From Desulfoprunum benzoelyticum (lineage in GTDB: Bacteria; Desulfobacterota; Desulfobulbia; Desulfobulbales; Desulfocapsaceae), in NCBI RefSeq assembly GCF_014201505.1, contig NZ_JACHEO010000008.1, positions 1-64,000 of the forward strand: a DNA stretch of 64,000 bases. The letters run 5' to 3'. Under the pieces are notes generated by a model. That model did no database searches and was not told the origin of the DNA. It saw only the letters and a list, made by a program, of their open reading frames with translations. Position 1 is the stretch's first letter. Each line of letters starts with the position of its first letter. Positions 1-9,300 of the stretch are shown in pieces. The position numbers and the translations under genes are program-made.

Positions 1-1
1 T

Positions 2-88
2 ACAATGGTTGATCGGTTAACCTATATAGCCTTACAAACTCAGCCGGTCCCGCAGCGCCTGCTCAAGCTGGCTGAAGTTCGATGGTAA
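2..88 (+). CDS. 3' end of an unidentified gene, cut by the window edge
   Basis: An open frame runs from base 2 to a TAA at 86-88 and ends in a peptide reading ...LLKLAEVRW. It stops five bases before a strong bidirectional terminator, which is how the end of a real gene would look. The 28 visible residues show no recognisable motif, so no function can be given. Coding status is an inference from frame and terminator position; the gene must extend to the left of the window. Confidence 0.4.
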   Translation, partial: TMVDRLTYIALQTQPVPQRLLKLAEVRW

Positions 89-92
89 TCAG

Positions 93-134
93 AAAAAAAA
101 AAGCGGCTCACCGTGAAGGGTGGCCGCTTTTTTT
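93..134. terminator. Bidirectional Rho-independent terminator
   Basis: The arms AAGCGGC and GCCGCTT flank a short loop, with an A-run on the left and a T-run on the right. It therefore has a U-tract on either strand and can end both the plus-strand gene stopping at 88 and the minus-strand ATPase gene stopping at 177. Confidence 0.85.
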
Positions 135-176
135 GTCTTCATCGCATTCCGTCTGCAACCCGTCGGAGGTTGGAGA

Positions 177-872
177 TCAGTTTTTCTGAATCAGCATCGT
201 CGCCGGATCGAGACCGAGGCTGGTGCCGGGATGGACCGCACAGTCGTCGCATTTGAGGATATCGAGCTTCATCGCCTCACCCTCCGGCTTGATGATGAGC
301 ACGATGTCGAAGAGATCGTCGACCTCATGGCAGGGCGCCGGGACACCGTTGGCGCTGACGCGTTTATCCTCACGGTGGCTTACCGCCGAAAACCAGATCA
401 TCTTCAGGCCATGCTGCCCCATGAACCCGCGGAGTTCGACCATCGAGGCATAATCGTTATGCTCGAAGTCATAGCCGTCGATAATCAGGCATTCCGGCTT
501 GTAGATATCCTGCTTGACCAGATCGTCCAGCCGCTCCTGGAGCTTGGCCTTCGTAAACGCGCTCTCCTTGAAGGTCATGATCATCCGGTTGCGCATGATC
601 TCGGGAATCGATTCGATCTTCTCCCCATCGGTCAGCATCGACAGGATATCGTCGTACCATTTCCTGGTCTTATCGACGCTCTGGCCGATGGAGACATGGA
701 GCACCTTGTTGCCGAGCAGCATGCAGTCCAGAGCGAACTGGACCAGTATCGCGGTCTTGCCGAGACCGGCACGGGAAATGACCAGGCCCATGCTCTGCAG
801 CCCCTCGCCGGCCTTGTTGTCCAGGCCGAGGGCCCGGATCGGATTGTTGACTTTCACAGAATTGTCACCCAT
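177..872 (-). CDS. P-loop NTPase of unknown role (231 aa)
   Basis: A RecA/KaiC-like soluble ATPase of unknown role. A Walker A motif SRAGLGKT lies near residue 35 and a Walker B-like stretch ECLIIDGYD near residue 130. A CxxC pair (KCDDC) sits close to the C-terminus. The ATG at 872 is chosen because AGAGGTG lies 6-7 bases upstream; an in-frame extension to 935 has no such site. It lies about 100 bases downstream of fusA on the same strand and ends at a strong terminator, so it is probably the last gene of that transcript. There is no signal peptide or membrane segment. Identity beyond the ATPase fold is not recognised. Confidence 0.8.
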   Translation of the reverse strand: MGDNSVKVNNPIRALGLDNKAGEGLQSMGLVISRAGLGKTAILVQFALDCMLLGNKVLHVSIGQSVDKTRKWYDDILSMLTDGEKIESIPEIMRNRMIMTFKESAFTKAKLQERLDDLVKQDIYKPECLIIDGYDFEHNDYASMVELRGFMGQHGLKMIWFSAVSHREDKRVSANGVPAPCHEVDDLFDIVLIIKPEGEAMKLDILKCDDCAVHPGTSLGLDPATMLIQKN

Positions 873-973
873 ACACTCACCTCTTTCCTCTTCATTGTTC
901 GACTGCCGCCGCCAACCAGGATTCCGCCACACCATCGTCGATGATTTCTATGTAGAATCTCCGGCAGCACAGA

Positions 974-3058
974 TCAACCGTTCTTTTTCTCTTCCTGGTA
1001 TTTCTTTACCAGTTCCTCGCTGACACCCTTCGGCACAGGTTTGAAGGTCGCGAATTCCATCGTGAATTCCGCCTTGCCCTGCGTCAGGGAGCGCAGCGTC
1101 GTGCTGTAGCCGAACATCTCGGAAAGCGGCACCTCGGCCTCGACCACCGTATAATTGCCCTCTTCCATCGAACCTATAATCATACCCCGGCGCTGGTTGA
1201 TGCTGCCCATGACCGCACCCTGGAATTCGGACGGTCCTTCAACCGCGACCTTCATGATCGGCTCCAGTATAACCGGTTTGGCCTTCATGTATGCTTCCTT
1301 GAAGGCGCCGATGGCGGCCAGCTGGAAGGCGATATCGGACGAGTCGACGGCATGGAAGGCGCCGTCGTTGATGACGCAGCGGACGCTGGTAATCGCCGCG
1401 CCGCAGAGCGACCCTTTTTCGACGCTCTTCTGGAAACCTTTGTCGCAGGAGGGGATGAACTCACGGGGGATGACGCCGCCGACGATCTTGTCGACAAATT
1501 CATACTCACCCTCTTCCAGGGGCTCGATATAGCCGGCGACCCGACCGAACTGCCCGGAACCGCCGGTCTGCTTTTTGTGGGTGTAGTTGAAATCGGCCCT
1601 GCCGGTGATCGTCTCGCGGTAGGCAACCTGGGGCGCGCCGACCTCGACCTCGGCCTTGTATTCCCGCTTCATCCGCTCGATATAGACCTCGAGATGGAGT
1701 TCGCCCATACCGGAGATGATCGTCTCGCCGGTCTCATGATCGACGAAGGTCTTGAAGGTCGGATCCTCCTTCGTGAAACGGTTGAGGGCCTTGGACATGT
1801 TGATCTGAGCCTTGTTGTCGACCGGAATGACTGCCAGCGAGATGACCGGCTCTGGAATGTGCATCGAACTCATCGAGCAGGAAATCTGGTCGTTTGTAAA
1901 GGTGTCGCCGGAAGCACAGTCGATGCCGAACAGGGCGACGATATCGCCGGAACCGCACTCCTCGATCTCCTCCATCTCGTCGGCGTGCATGCGGACAAGG
2001 CGACCGATCTTGACCTTCTTGCCGGTACGGCTGTTGTAAATGGTGTCGCCCTTTCGAACCTGGCCCTGATAGGTCCGGACATAGGTCAACTGCCCATAGC
2101 GGCCATCCTCAAGCTTGAAGGCCAGCATGACGAGGGGATCGGCGGGGTTATTGGTGACCTTGAACTCGGCCTCGTTGTTTTTCAGATCGAGGGCGGTATT
2201 CTCGACATCGGTGGGGCAGGGCAGGTAGGCCTCGACCGCGTCGAGAAGCAGCTGGATACCCTTGTTCTTATAAGCCGAGCCGACAAAGACCGGGGTGAAC
2301 TCGAGATTGATGGTCCCCTTGCGTACGGCATCGTAGATCAGGGCGGGATCGATGTCGCCGCCTTCGAGAACGGCCTCCATCAACTCTTCGGAGAACATCG
2401 AGACCTCCTCGAGCAGCGCCTGACGCTTTTCTTCGGCCTCCTCCGCCATGGTGGCCGGAATGGCCTCGTAACGCATCTTCTCGCCGTTGTCGCCATCGAA
2501 GTAGATGGCCTGCATCTTCACCAGATCAACCATCCCGACCAGGTCGCCTTCCAGGCCGATCGGCAACTGCAGCATATGGGCGTTGAGGTTGAGTTTCTCC
2601 CGCAGCTGCCGGGTCACCCTCTCCGGATTGGCGCCGGTCCGGTCGCACTTGTTGACGAAGGCGATACGCGGGACCCGGTAACGGGTCATCTGGCGGTTGA
2701 CCGTGATCGATTGCGACTGGACCCCGCCGACGGAGCACAGAACCAGGATCGCCCCGTCGAGAACCCGCAGGGCCCGTTCGACCTCAACGGTAAAATCGAC
2801 ATGGCCGGGGGTATCGATGATATTGATATCGATATCCTTCCAGGAACAGAAGGTGGCCGCAGACTGGATGGTGATACCCCGCTCTTTCTCCAGTTCCATC
2901 GAATCCATCTTCGCCCCGACGCCGTCCTTGCCGCGAACCTCGTGGATGGCATGTATCCTGTTGGTATAATAAAGGATACGTTCGGTCAAGGTCGTCTTTC
3001 CCGAATCGATATGGGCACTGATACCGATATTCCGCACTTTTGTTAAATCTTTATTCAT
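974..3058 (-). CDS. fusA: Translation elongation factor G, spdEFG1/mitochondrial EF-G1 type
   Basis: A 694-residue GTPase that drives ribosomal translocation. The G1 box is [13 protein letters not shown], followed by a switch region with [12 protein letters not shown], the G3 box DTPGH and the G4 box NKCD. Domains II-V follow in normal order at full length. The Ser in 'HIDSGK' and the block around [16 protein letters not shown] match the mitochondrial EF-G1/spdEFG1 class rather than the classical 'HIDAGK' bacterial EF-G. This class is known from spirochaetes, planctomycetes and deltaproteobacteria. AGAGGA lies upstream of the ATG. No ribosomal-protein genes are adjacent, unlike a str-operon fusA. 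Confidence 0.95.
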   Translation of the reverse strand: MNKDLTKVRNIGISAHIDSGKTTLTERILYYTNRIHAIHEVRGKDGVGAKMDSMELEKERGITIQSAATFCSWKDIDINIIDTPGHVDFTVEVERALRVLDGAILVLCSVGGVQSQSITVNRQMTRYRVPRIAFVNKCDRTGANPERVTRQLREKLNLNAHMLQLPIGLEGDLVGMVDLVKMQAIYFDGDNGEKMRYEAIPATMAEEAEEKRQALLEEVSMFSEELMEAVLEGGDIDPALIYDAVRKGTINLEFTPVFVGSAYKNKGIQLLLDAVEAYLPCPTDVENTALDLKNNEAEFKVTNNPADPLVMLAFKLEDGRYGQLTYVRTYQGQVRKGDTIYNSRTGKKVKIGRLVRMHADEMEEIEECGSGDIVALFGIDCASGDTFTNDQISCSMSSMHIPEPVISLAVIPVDNKAQINMSKALNRFTKEDPTFKTFVDHETGETIISGMGELHLEVYIERMKREYKAEVEVGAPQVAYRETITGRADFNYTHKKQTGGSGQFGRVAGYIEPLEEGEYEFVDKIVGGVIPREFIPSCDKGFQKSVEKGSLCGAAITSVRCVINDGAFHAVDSSDIAFQLAAIGAFKEAYMKAKPVILEPIMKVAVEGPSEFQGAVMGSINQRRGMIIGSMEEGNYTVVEAEVPLSEMFGYSTTLRSLTQGKAEFTMEFATFKPVPKGVSEELVKKYQEEKKNG

Positions 3059-3560
3059 GATTATTGTCCTCTACCGCTTGTCGCAACCGGATCGGGTTTG
3101 CCCCGCTGCAAAAGGCGGCGGGGATTAAAACAGAAAAGAGTTACAGTTTACTGCAACCCCTTCGTCAACTGACAATGAGACACAACCAGACTCAGGAATG
3201 AGGATACTTTCTTTGGCCCCAGCAGGGCTTCAGGGAGATCTGCAACCGGGGTGGCCCCCGCTCAGGCATTCCGCCAGAATCTGACGAAATTCTTGGATAT
3301 CTACAAAAATGCCAGACGAACCGCGCTTCCAATCGGTTCAACAACCAAGAATAAACCTGTTATTATACCCAGAGAAACCATCAATTGCCAATAATTTTTA
3401 CACTGATGTTGATTTTCTCTCCCTTCCCGTCTGGTTGGAGGGTGACGACCGGCCCACCGGCAACGCGATCAAGGGAAGAGTGTAGACCTGGTCGAAGAAG
3501 AGCAATTAGACGATATTCTGATCGATTCGGAAGGATAACTGCCCTGCCGGTACAATGAAA
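3059..3560. other. Intergenic region upstream of fusA
   Basis: About 500 bases between the fusA start and the hairpin after the His-rich gene. It should hold the fusA promoter and leader (minus strand). A GC-rich inverted repeat lies near 3105-3127 (CCCCGC with GGCGGGG) in the leader. No open frame here has a ribosome site and credible composition. Confidence 0.5.
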
Positions 3561-3608
3561 CAGGGCCCTGACCGCCGCAGCGTTTGACTGCGGCAGCCAG
3601 GACCCTGT
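3561..3608 (-). terminator. Probable transcription terminator hairpin
   Basis: A long imperfect hairpin: outer arms CAGGG.CCTG / CAGG.CCCTG, inner arms GCCGCAG / CTGCGGC, loop of about 7 bases. On the minus strand it is followed by a short, weak U-tract (TTTCATT). It lies just downstream of the His-rich gene and probably ends the hdrA-mvhD-metV-metF-cooT transcript. Confidence 0.55.
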
Positions 3609-3636
3609 CGTTCCTGAATGACGGCGACGCGTCCTA

Positions 3637-3894
3637 TCAGTGATGATGATGGTGGTGGTCGCCATGGTGGTGGTGACCGGAATTCTCCTCTCCACCTCCG
3701 GCCTCCTCAAGCGCTTTATGAAGAAACTCGTTGACCTTCTGCATCTCGCCCACCGCGGCGCTGATATAGCCGGCAATCGGCGCCAACCCGTCATCCACCA
3801 AGGTTTCCTGCCATTTCTCATACTCGGCGGCATGTTCCTTGTTGTGATCAATCCAGTGCTGCAGCAGAATTCGTATCTTTTCAGTATTTCCCAC
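3637..3894 (-). CDS. Small protein with C-terminal histidine-rich tail
   Basis: An 85-residue protein with an acidic, probably helical body (LLQHWIDHNKEHAAEYEKWQ) and a tail of ten histidines (HHHHGDHHHHHH). The start is a GTG at 3894 with GGAG seven bases upstream; a longer in-frame ATG has no ribosome site. Such tails bind nickel or similar metals in hydrogenase and urease accessory proteins. It directly follows cooT and the metFV genes, so a role in nickel storage or delivery to CO dehydrogenase is a reasonable inference, not shown. The body resembles small proteins I have seen assigned to a DUF8180-type family, but that match is from memory. Confidence 0.75.
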   Translation of the reverse strand: MGNTEKIRILLQHWIDHNKEHAAEYEKWQETLVDDGLAPIAGYISAAVGEMQKVNEFLHKALEEAGGGEENSGHHHHGDHHHHHH

Positions 3895-3947
3895 GTGATA
3901 TCTCCAAACAGAATAGAATTTTATCAGGTCGAGTATTCCCCTGCCCC

Positions 3948-4139
3948 TCAACTGAGCGACAGATAGACCTTTCCTCCAAGGAAATCAATACGTCGGAGGG
4001 CCGCCCCGACAATTTCCCGCGATCCTTCAAACAGGGTGGCGACGGCAATTCCTTGCTCGATCACATCCAATCGGGTCACGTTTTCGAACATGACTTCTTC
4101 CTTCCCTTCCTTCTCAACGACAACACGCATCTGACACAT
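3948..4139 (-). CDS. cooT: CooT family nickel-binding protein
   Basis: A 63-residue protein beginning MCQMRVV, with the body VMFENVTRLDVIEQG...LFEGSREIVGAALRRIDFLGGKVYLS. This matches the small CooT family, whose conserved second-residue cysteine binds Ni(II) at the dimer interface and which supports nickel supply to CO dehydrogenase. The ATG at 4139 with GAGGGA just upstream places Cys at position 2 as the family requires; a start at 4163 would bury it. It lies 50 bases after metF on the same strand. CO dehydrogenase genes occur elsewhere in the window. Confidence 0.85.
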   Translation of the reverse strand: MCQMRVVVEKEGKEEVMFENVTRLDVIEQGIAVATLFEGSREIVGAALRRIDFLGGKVYLSLS

Positions 4140-4189
4140 ATCTTCCCTCACCTGTGATGCCACCCCTTGTCAACAGGGCGACGAAACGA

Positions 4190-5122
4190 TCAATCGATGA
4201 CCGGCCGCGGGAACAACCCGGCCCGCTCGACAATCTCCGGCACCTTCTCTTCCCATTCGATGGCCATGACGTGGAAACCAGCCACCCCCTTGACCTCTTT
4301 GAGACGCTGGATGGTCTCGACGGCGATGGTTATGCCTTCGGCCGCCTGCTTCTCTTTTTCGACCCCCGACAACCTCTTGATCAACTCCTCCGGGACATCC
4401 ATGCCCGGCACCGATTTGCGGAGATACTTGGCCATACCGACGGAACGCATCGGGGTGATGCCGGCGAGGATGAAGACCTTGTCGTGAAGGCCGCGGTCAC
4501 GCACGCCCTGCATCCACAGTTCAAACTTTTCGACATTGTAGATACACTGGGTCTGGATGAACTCGGCCCCGGCCGCAATTTTCTTCGCCAGGCGCGGCAC
4601 CCTGATCTTGAACGGGTCGGCGAAGGGGTTGGCCGCCGCCCCGACGAACATGTTCGGCGGCACCTTGATCTCATCGCCGCTGAGGAACCTGCCCTCGTCG
4701 CGCATCCGTCGCACCGTCTGCACCAGCTGCATCGAGTCGAGATCGAAGACATTCTGGGCCTGCGGGTTGTCGCCGAAGCTCTGGTGGTCGCCGGACAGAC
4801 AGAGGACGTTGTTGATGCCGAAGGAGGCGGCGCCAAGAATGTCGCTCTGCAGGGCGATGCGGTTGCGGTCGCGTACCACCATCTGCAGGACCGGATCGAG
4901 CCCCTGCAACTTCAGGTGGACGCAGGCGGCAAGGCTGCACAGCCGGGTCACCGAAGTCTGGTTGTCGGTGATGTTGATGGCGTCGACATGATTCTTGATC
5001 AGGTTGCCCTTCTTGATGATCCCTTCCGGGGCACTCGACCGGGGCGGACCGCACTCACTGGTGACGGCCAGCTGACCACTCTTCAAAACCTTTTCCAGTC
5101 TGCTGTTGGTTTTCAGGTCCAC
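4190..5122 (-). CDS. metF: Methylenetetrahydrofolate reductase, catalytic subunit (copy 1)
   Basis: A 310-residue MetF that interconverts methylene-THF and methyl-THF, the last step of the methyl branch of the Wood-Ljungdahl pathway. Family marks include an early TSECGPP, the flavin/folate region NITDNQTSVTR, LCLSGDH and the block QTQCIYN. Translation probably starts at the GTG at 5122, with GGAGG about nine bases upstream inside the end of metV; the open frame extends further back only as a shadow of metV. It is separated from metV by two bases, so the genes are translationally linked. It is about two-thirds identical by eye to the second copy at 61381-62307. Confidence 0.93.
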   Translation of the reverse strand: MDLKTNSRLEKVLKSGQLAVTSECGPPRSSAPEGIIKKGNLIKNHVDAINITDNQTSVTRLCSLAACVHLKLQGLDPVLQMVVRDRNRIALQSDILGAASFGINNVLCLSGDHQSFGDNPQAQNVFDLDSMQLVQTVRRMRDEGRFLSGDEIKVPPNMFVGAAANPFADPFKIRVPRLAKKIAAGAEFIQTQCIYNVEKFELWMQGVRDRGLHDKVFILAGITPMRSVGMAKYLRKSVPGMDVPEELIKRLSGVEKEKQAAEGITIAVETIQRLKEVKGVAGFHVMAIEWEEKVPEIVERAGLFPRPVID

Positions 5123-5124
5123 GG

Positions 5125-5787
5125 TTACATGTCCTCCAGCTTGAATGACCGGGGTCCGCCGGCTCTGTCCTTCGACCAGTCCTTGAGAGGGGGGATCTTT
5201 TCGTAGTCGTCGAGGCGCCCCAGGGCCTCGAGACGGTCGACGATCAGCTGCCAGGCGCAGTCGATCTCTTTGGAAATCTCGCACTTGCCGTTCGACGACC
5301 CGCCGCACGGACCATTCATCAGACGCTTGCAGCAGCGGCTGACCGGACAGACGCCGCCGGTGAGCCCGAGGACGCAATCGCCGCAGGCCTGGCATTTCTC
5401 GGTAAAATGACCGACGGCGATGACGTCGCCGAGGAAGGTGGTGTTCAGGGCCGGATAGACCGGCAGTGTCTGATATTTCGTCGCCACAAACTGGACCCCG
5501 ATGCCGCAGGCCAGGCTGAGTACCGCCTCCGATCTGTTCATCAGGTCACGGACCGATTCGAAGAATTCGTGCTCGCACTGGCGCTCGATGCCGCTGTCGA
5601 CAATTTCGATATCGACCTCCTCCTGGGTGGCCTTCATCCGCAGCAGCGAGGCGAGGATTCCGGCCTCCTTGTTGCCTCCCTGATGGCACACCGCAACACA
5701 GGTGTTGCAGCCGAACACCGTCAGCTGCTTATGTACTTTGACCATCTCCCAGATTTCTTCGAGCGGTTTCTGTTCTCCAACTATCAT
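5125..5787 (-). CDS. metV: MetV-like zinc/Fe-S partner of methylene-THF reductase (copy 1)
   Basis: A 220-residue protein of the 'MTHFR C-terminal domain' (MetV) family. It is cysteine-rich: GCNTCVAVCHQGG near the N-terminus, CQACGDCVLGLTGGVCPVSRC in the middle and NGPCGG further on. MetV forms a complex with MetF in acetogens and links it to electron-transfer partners. It lies between the selenoprotein mvhD and metF on one strand, with an ATG at 5787. The same arrangement recurs at 62307-62972. Confidence 0.9.
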   Translation of the reverse strand: MIVGEQKPLEEIWEMVKVHKQLTVFGCNTCVAVCHQGGNKEAGILASLLRMKATQEEVDIEIVDSGIERQCEHEFFESVRDLMNRSEAVLSLACGIGVQFVATKYQTLPVYPALNTTFLGDVIAVGHFTEKCQACGDCVLGLTGGVCPVSRCCKRLMNGPCGGSSNGKCEISKEIDCAWQLIVDRLEALGRLDDYEKIPPLKDWSKDRAGGPRSFKLEDM

Positions 5788-5848
5788 GGTCGTATGACTC
5801 CTTGTTCGTTAGGCACGCAGGATCGGTGGGCTGTCGACGACGGCTCCG

Positions 5849-6358
5849 CTACTCGCCATGCTTGAGCGACTCCTTCTTTTTCTGTCGGGCCAGCCAGATG
5901 GGTGAGGGCCCCAACGCAATGATCTTTTCGGTAAATTCATTGCAGATTTCGGCCCAGCGCGGTCCCATGGCGGCCGAGAGATTGTAAAATTGCAATCTCT
6001 CGGGATTGATCCCGATTGTGCGCAGCAGCCCCTTCAGACGTTTCACCCGTTTGGCCGCATTGGTATTTCCTTCCAGGAAATGGCATTGGCCCTCGAGTCA
6101 GCCGGCGACAAAAACCCCGTCAATGCCGCGCTCGAAGGCGCGTAATACGTAGATGTGATCAAGCTTGCCGGTACAGGGCAGGCGGATGACCTTGGAGTTG
6201 GGGAGGTACGAAAGGCGCATTACCCCGGCCAGATCGGCGGCGGCGAAGGCGCAGTAATGACAGGCGAAAGCAATGATGTTCGCCTTCCAGTCCGGGGGAA
6301 TCTCGCAAGGTTTTTCCGGACTCTGCCGTTCCTCGATCTTTTCACCATCAGCTGTCAT
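5849..6358 (-). CDS. mvhD: MvhD-type hydrogenase iron-sulfur subunit, selenoprotein (Sec at UGA 6098-6100)
   Basis: A 169-residue MvhD family protein, the electron-transfer subunit that docks on HdrA. The frame is interrupted only by a UGA at codon 87, in the context FVAG-U-LEGQCHFLEGN. MvhD proteins normally have Cys at that position, and the downstream frame (RVKRLKGLLRTIG...SPIWLARQ) continues the family without a break. A hairpin with a GG-containing loop lies 16 nt after the UGA. The first redox motif is an intact CHYC (FACHYCAFAAAD). GGAAGGA precedes the ATG at 6358. Ordinary gene callers would report two fragments. It sits between hdrA and metV, so electrons probably pass between HdrA and MetFV through it. 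Confidence 0.9.
6065..6081 (-). promoter_or_regulatory. Candidate bacterial SECIS element in mvhD (copy 1)
   Basis: On the minus strand, arms ATTTCC and GGAAAT are perfectly complementary around a TGGAA loop containing GG, starting 16 nt downstream of the UGA at 6098-6100. Position and GG loop fit bacterial SECIS hairpins recognised by SelB. Confidence 0.75.
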
Positions 6359-6381
6359 TGGTTGATTCCTTCCTCTGTATG

Positions 6382-9300
6382 TTAGTCGGCGCCGGTTACC
6401 GAATCGATCATCGCCAGAATCTGGTTGTCACGGAAGCAGTTGACCTGGAAGGCCTTGGCCGGACAGATGCCGGCGCAGATCCCGCATCCGGTGCATTTCA
6501 CCTCGTTGTGGCTTACCCGGCCGTCCTCGTCGATAAACGGCGACCCGAAGGGACAGGCCCGGAAACAGGCCAGGCAGGACATGCAGATATCACGATCATG
6601 CTTGGCGATAATCCCTGAAACCGTCAGGTTGTCACGGGACAGCAGGGTCCCCGCCCGCCCGGCGGCGGCCAGCGACTGGCTGATGGTCTCCTCGAGGTTC
6701 TTCGGGGCATGGGCCAGACCGGCAAGGAACAGTCCTTCACTGGGAAAATCGACCGGCCGCAGCTTGACGTGGGCCTCCATGAAATAGCCGTCGCCGTTGC
6801 GGGTCAGTTTATAGGTCTGCGACAGCTGCTGGGCATCCTCCTGGGGCCGCAGGCCGGTGGAAAGAATCAGATAGTCGGCATCGATCTCCATCTCGCCGCC
6901 GAGGACCCTGCCGTCGATCCGCACCTTGAAGCCATTGCCGTCGACGATGATCTCCGGTTTGCGCTCCGGCACATACAGGAAGAACAGGACGCCGAGATCA
7001 CGTGCCTGACGATAATAATCCTCTTTCAAGCCGTAGGCCCGCAGATCGCGATAGAGCACGACGACCTGGGCCTCAGGTTGCCGCTCCTTGATGGCGATAC
7101 TGTTCTTCAGCGCGTCCTGGCAGCAGATCCGCGAACAGTAGTTGGCCGGCTCCTCACGCGACCCGACGCACTGGATCATCACGAACCGATCGCTCACCTT
7201 CGGTTCGCTGGCGGCCAGCCACGACTCGAGTTCACGCTGGGTCATGATCCCCGGCGAACTGCCGTAGCCGTACTCCGTCGGCGCATACTCGGTGCCGCCG
7301 CTGGCGAGGACGATGGCTCCGTGCGAAAAAACAGTCCCATCGGTCAGGCGGGTGTTGAAATTGCCGACAAAGCCCTCGGTGTTGTCCACCGACACCCCGA
7401 GATGGACGGCAATCCGCTCATTCTGCGCAATTTTATTCCTGACATCAACAAGATAGGCCTGAACATCGTCGCCCTCGAGATTTCGTCGGACCTGGCTCAG
7501 CAAGCCGCCAAGGGTATTCTGCCGCTCCACCAGATGCACATCATAGCCCTGTTCGGCCAGGGACAGCGAGGCGGTCATGCCGGCGATGCCGCCACCGATG
7601 ACCAGGGCCGCGTGGGTCACGCCGACGGCGTTGGACGTAACCTGTTCAAGCAGACGGGTCTTGGCCACGTTCATATTGACGATCTCGATCGCCTTGGCCG
7701 TCGCCTTCTCCTTGTCGTTCATATGGCACCAGGAACACTGTTCCCGGATATCGGCCAGTTCGAAAAGAAACCTGTTCAGCCCCTCCTCGCGGATGGTGTC
7801 CTGGAACAGCGGCGCATGGGTGCGCGGGGTGCAGGAGGCGACAACCACCCGGTTCAAACCTTTTTCCCTGATCAGATCGCGGATCTTCTGCTGACCGTCC
7901 GGAGCGCAGGCATAGATGATGGTTTCGGCATGGGTCACGCCGGGCTGGTGACTGGCGACCTCGGCGACCTTCGCGACATCGACGGTGCCGGCGATATTGA
8001 CGCCGCAGTGGCAGACGATGACCCCGACCCGCGGCTCTTCCCCGACGATATCCCGCTCGGCCGGCAGCACGGTCTCCTCGATCTCACTGCCCCGACTCCC
8101 GCCGAGCAGGGCCATGGCCTGGGCCGCCGAACCGCTACCCTGGATGACGGTTTCCGGAATATCCTTCGGTCCCTGGTAGGTGCCGGCAACATAGATGCCG
8201 GGGCGGCTGGTGGCGACCGGCGCCAGTTTCGAAGTTTGGGCAAAACCGTACTGGTCGGTGGCAATACCGAAGATCTGCGCCAATTCGAGGGCATCCGGCC
8301 GGGGTTCGAAGCCGATGGAGAGGATGACCATGTCGAATTCTTCGTTGACGAGCCGCCCCTCTTCATCGACCGAGTGGATCAGCAGATTCTTCGTCTCCGG
8401 GACCTCAATGATCTCGGAGATCATCGCCCGCCGGTATTTGACCCCGCTGTCGAACTTGGCCTTGTCGATATACTTGTCGAAGTCCTTGCCGAAGGCCCTG
8501 AGTTCCATGTAGAAGACGGTGGCGTCAACCTCCGGATCGTGCTCCTTGGCGATGATCGACTGCTTGGCCGCATACATGCAGCAGACCGATGAGCACCAGG
8601 GGTTGGCATTGTGGGCGTTGCGGGAGCCGACACACTGGATCCAGGCCAGCCGTTTGGGATGGCCGCCGTCGGAGGGTCTGGCCACCACCCCGCCGCAGGG
8701 ACCGGAGGCCGACAGCAGCCGCTCGAACTGGAGGGAGGTGACGACATTCTGCAGCCGTCCATACCCTAGTTCCTGCCGGATTGCCGGATCATAGGTCTTC
8801 AGGCCGGGGGTAAGGATGATCGAACCGACCTTCAGCTCATACTCTTTGTCAGAATCATCGAAATTGATGGCGTTGGCATCGCAGACCTTTTCACACTTGC
8901 GACAGACCCCACGGGTGAGAAAGAGGCAGTGCTCGGCATCGATCGCCCGGGTGTTCGGCACCGCCTGCGGAAACAGGGCATAGATGGCCTTGCGCCGGTC
9001 AAGCCCCAGATTGAAGATGTTGGCGACCCTGGACGGACATTCAGCCTCGCAGGCGCCGCATCCGGTGCACCTCTCGGCATCGACGTACCTGGCCTTCTCG
9101 GTTATCGTTACCGTGAAATTGCCTTCCCGGCCCTCGACCTTCGTGGCCCGGGCCAGGGTGTGCATCCGGATGTTGGGATGGCGGCTGCTCTCGACCATCC
9201 GCGGCGAGATCATGCACATCGCGCAGTCGCCGGTGGGGAAGGTCTTGTCCAGTCTGGACATCGTCCCGCCGATGGATGGCTCATCGTTGATCAGATGAAC

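Noticed and set aside
1352..3046. 564-aa plus-strand open frame opposite fusA
   Set aside because: It is the antisense shadow of fusA: no ribosome site, no family, and composition dictated by the GC-rich third codon positions of fusA.
3381..3851. 156-aa minus-strand open frame
   Set aside because: Very rich in Arg, Thr and Pro, overlaps the His-rich gene in another frame and crosses the terminator hairpin; no ribosome site.
5123..5395. N-terminal extension of the metF frame up to 5395
   Set aside because: The extra 91 residues are the metV gene read in another frame; a GTG with GGAGG at 5122 gives the normal MetF length.
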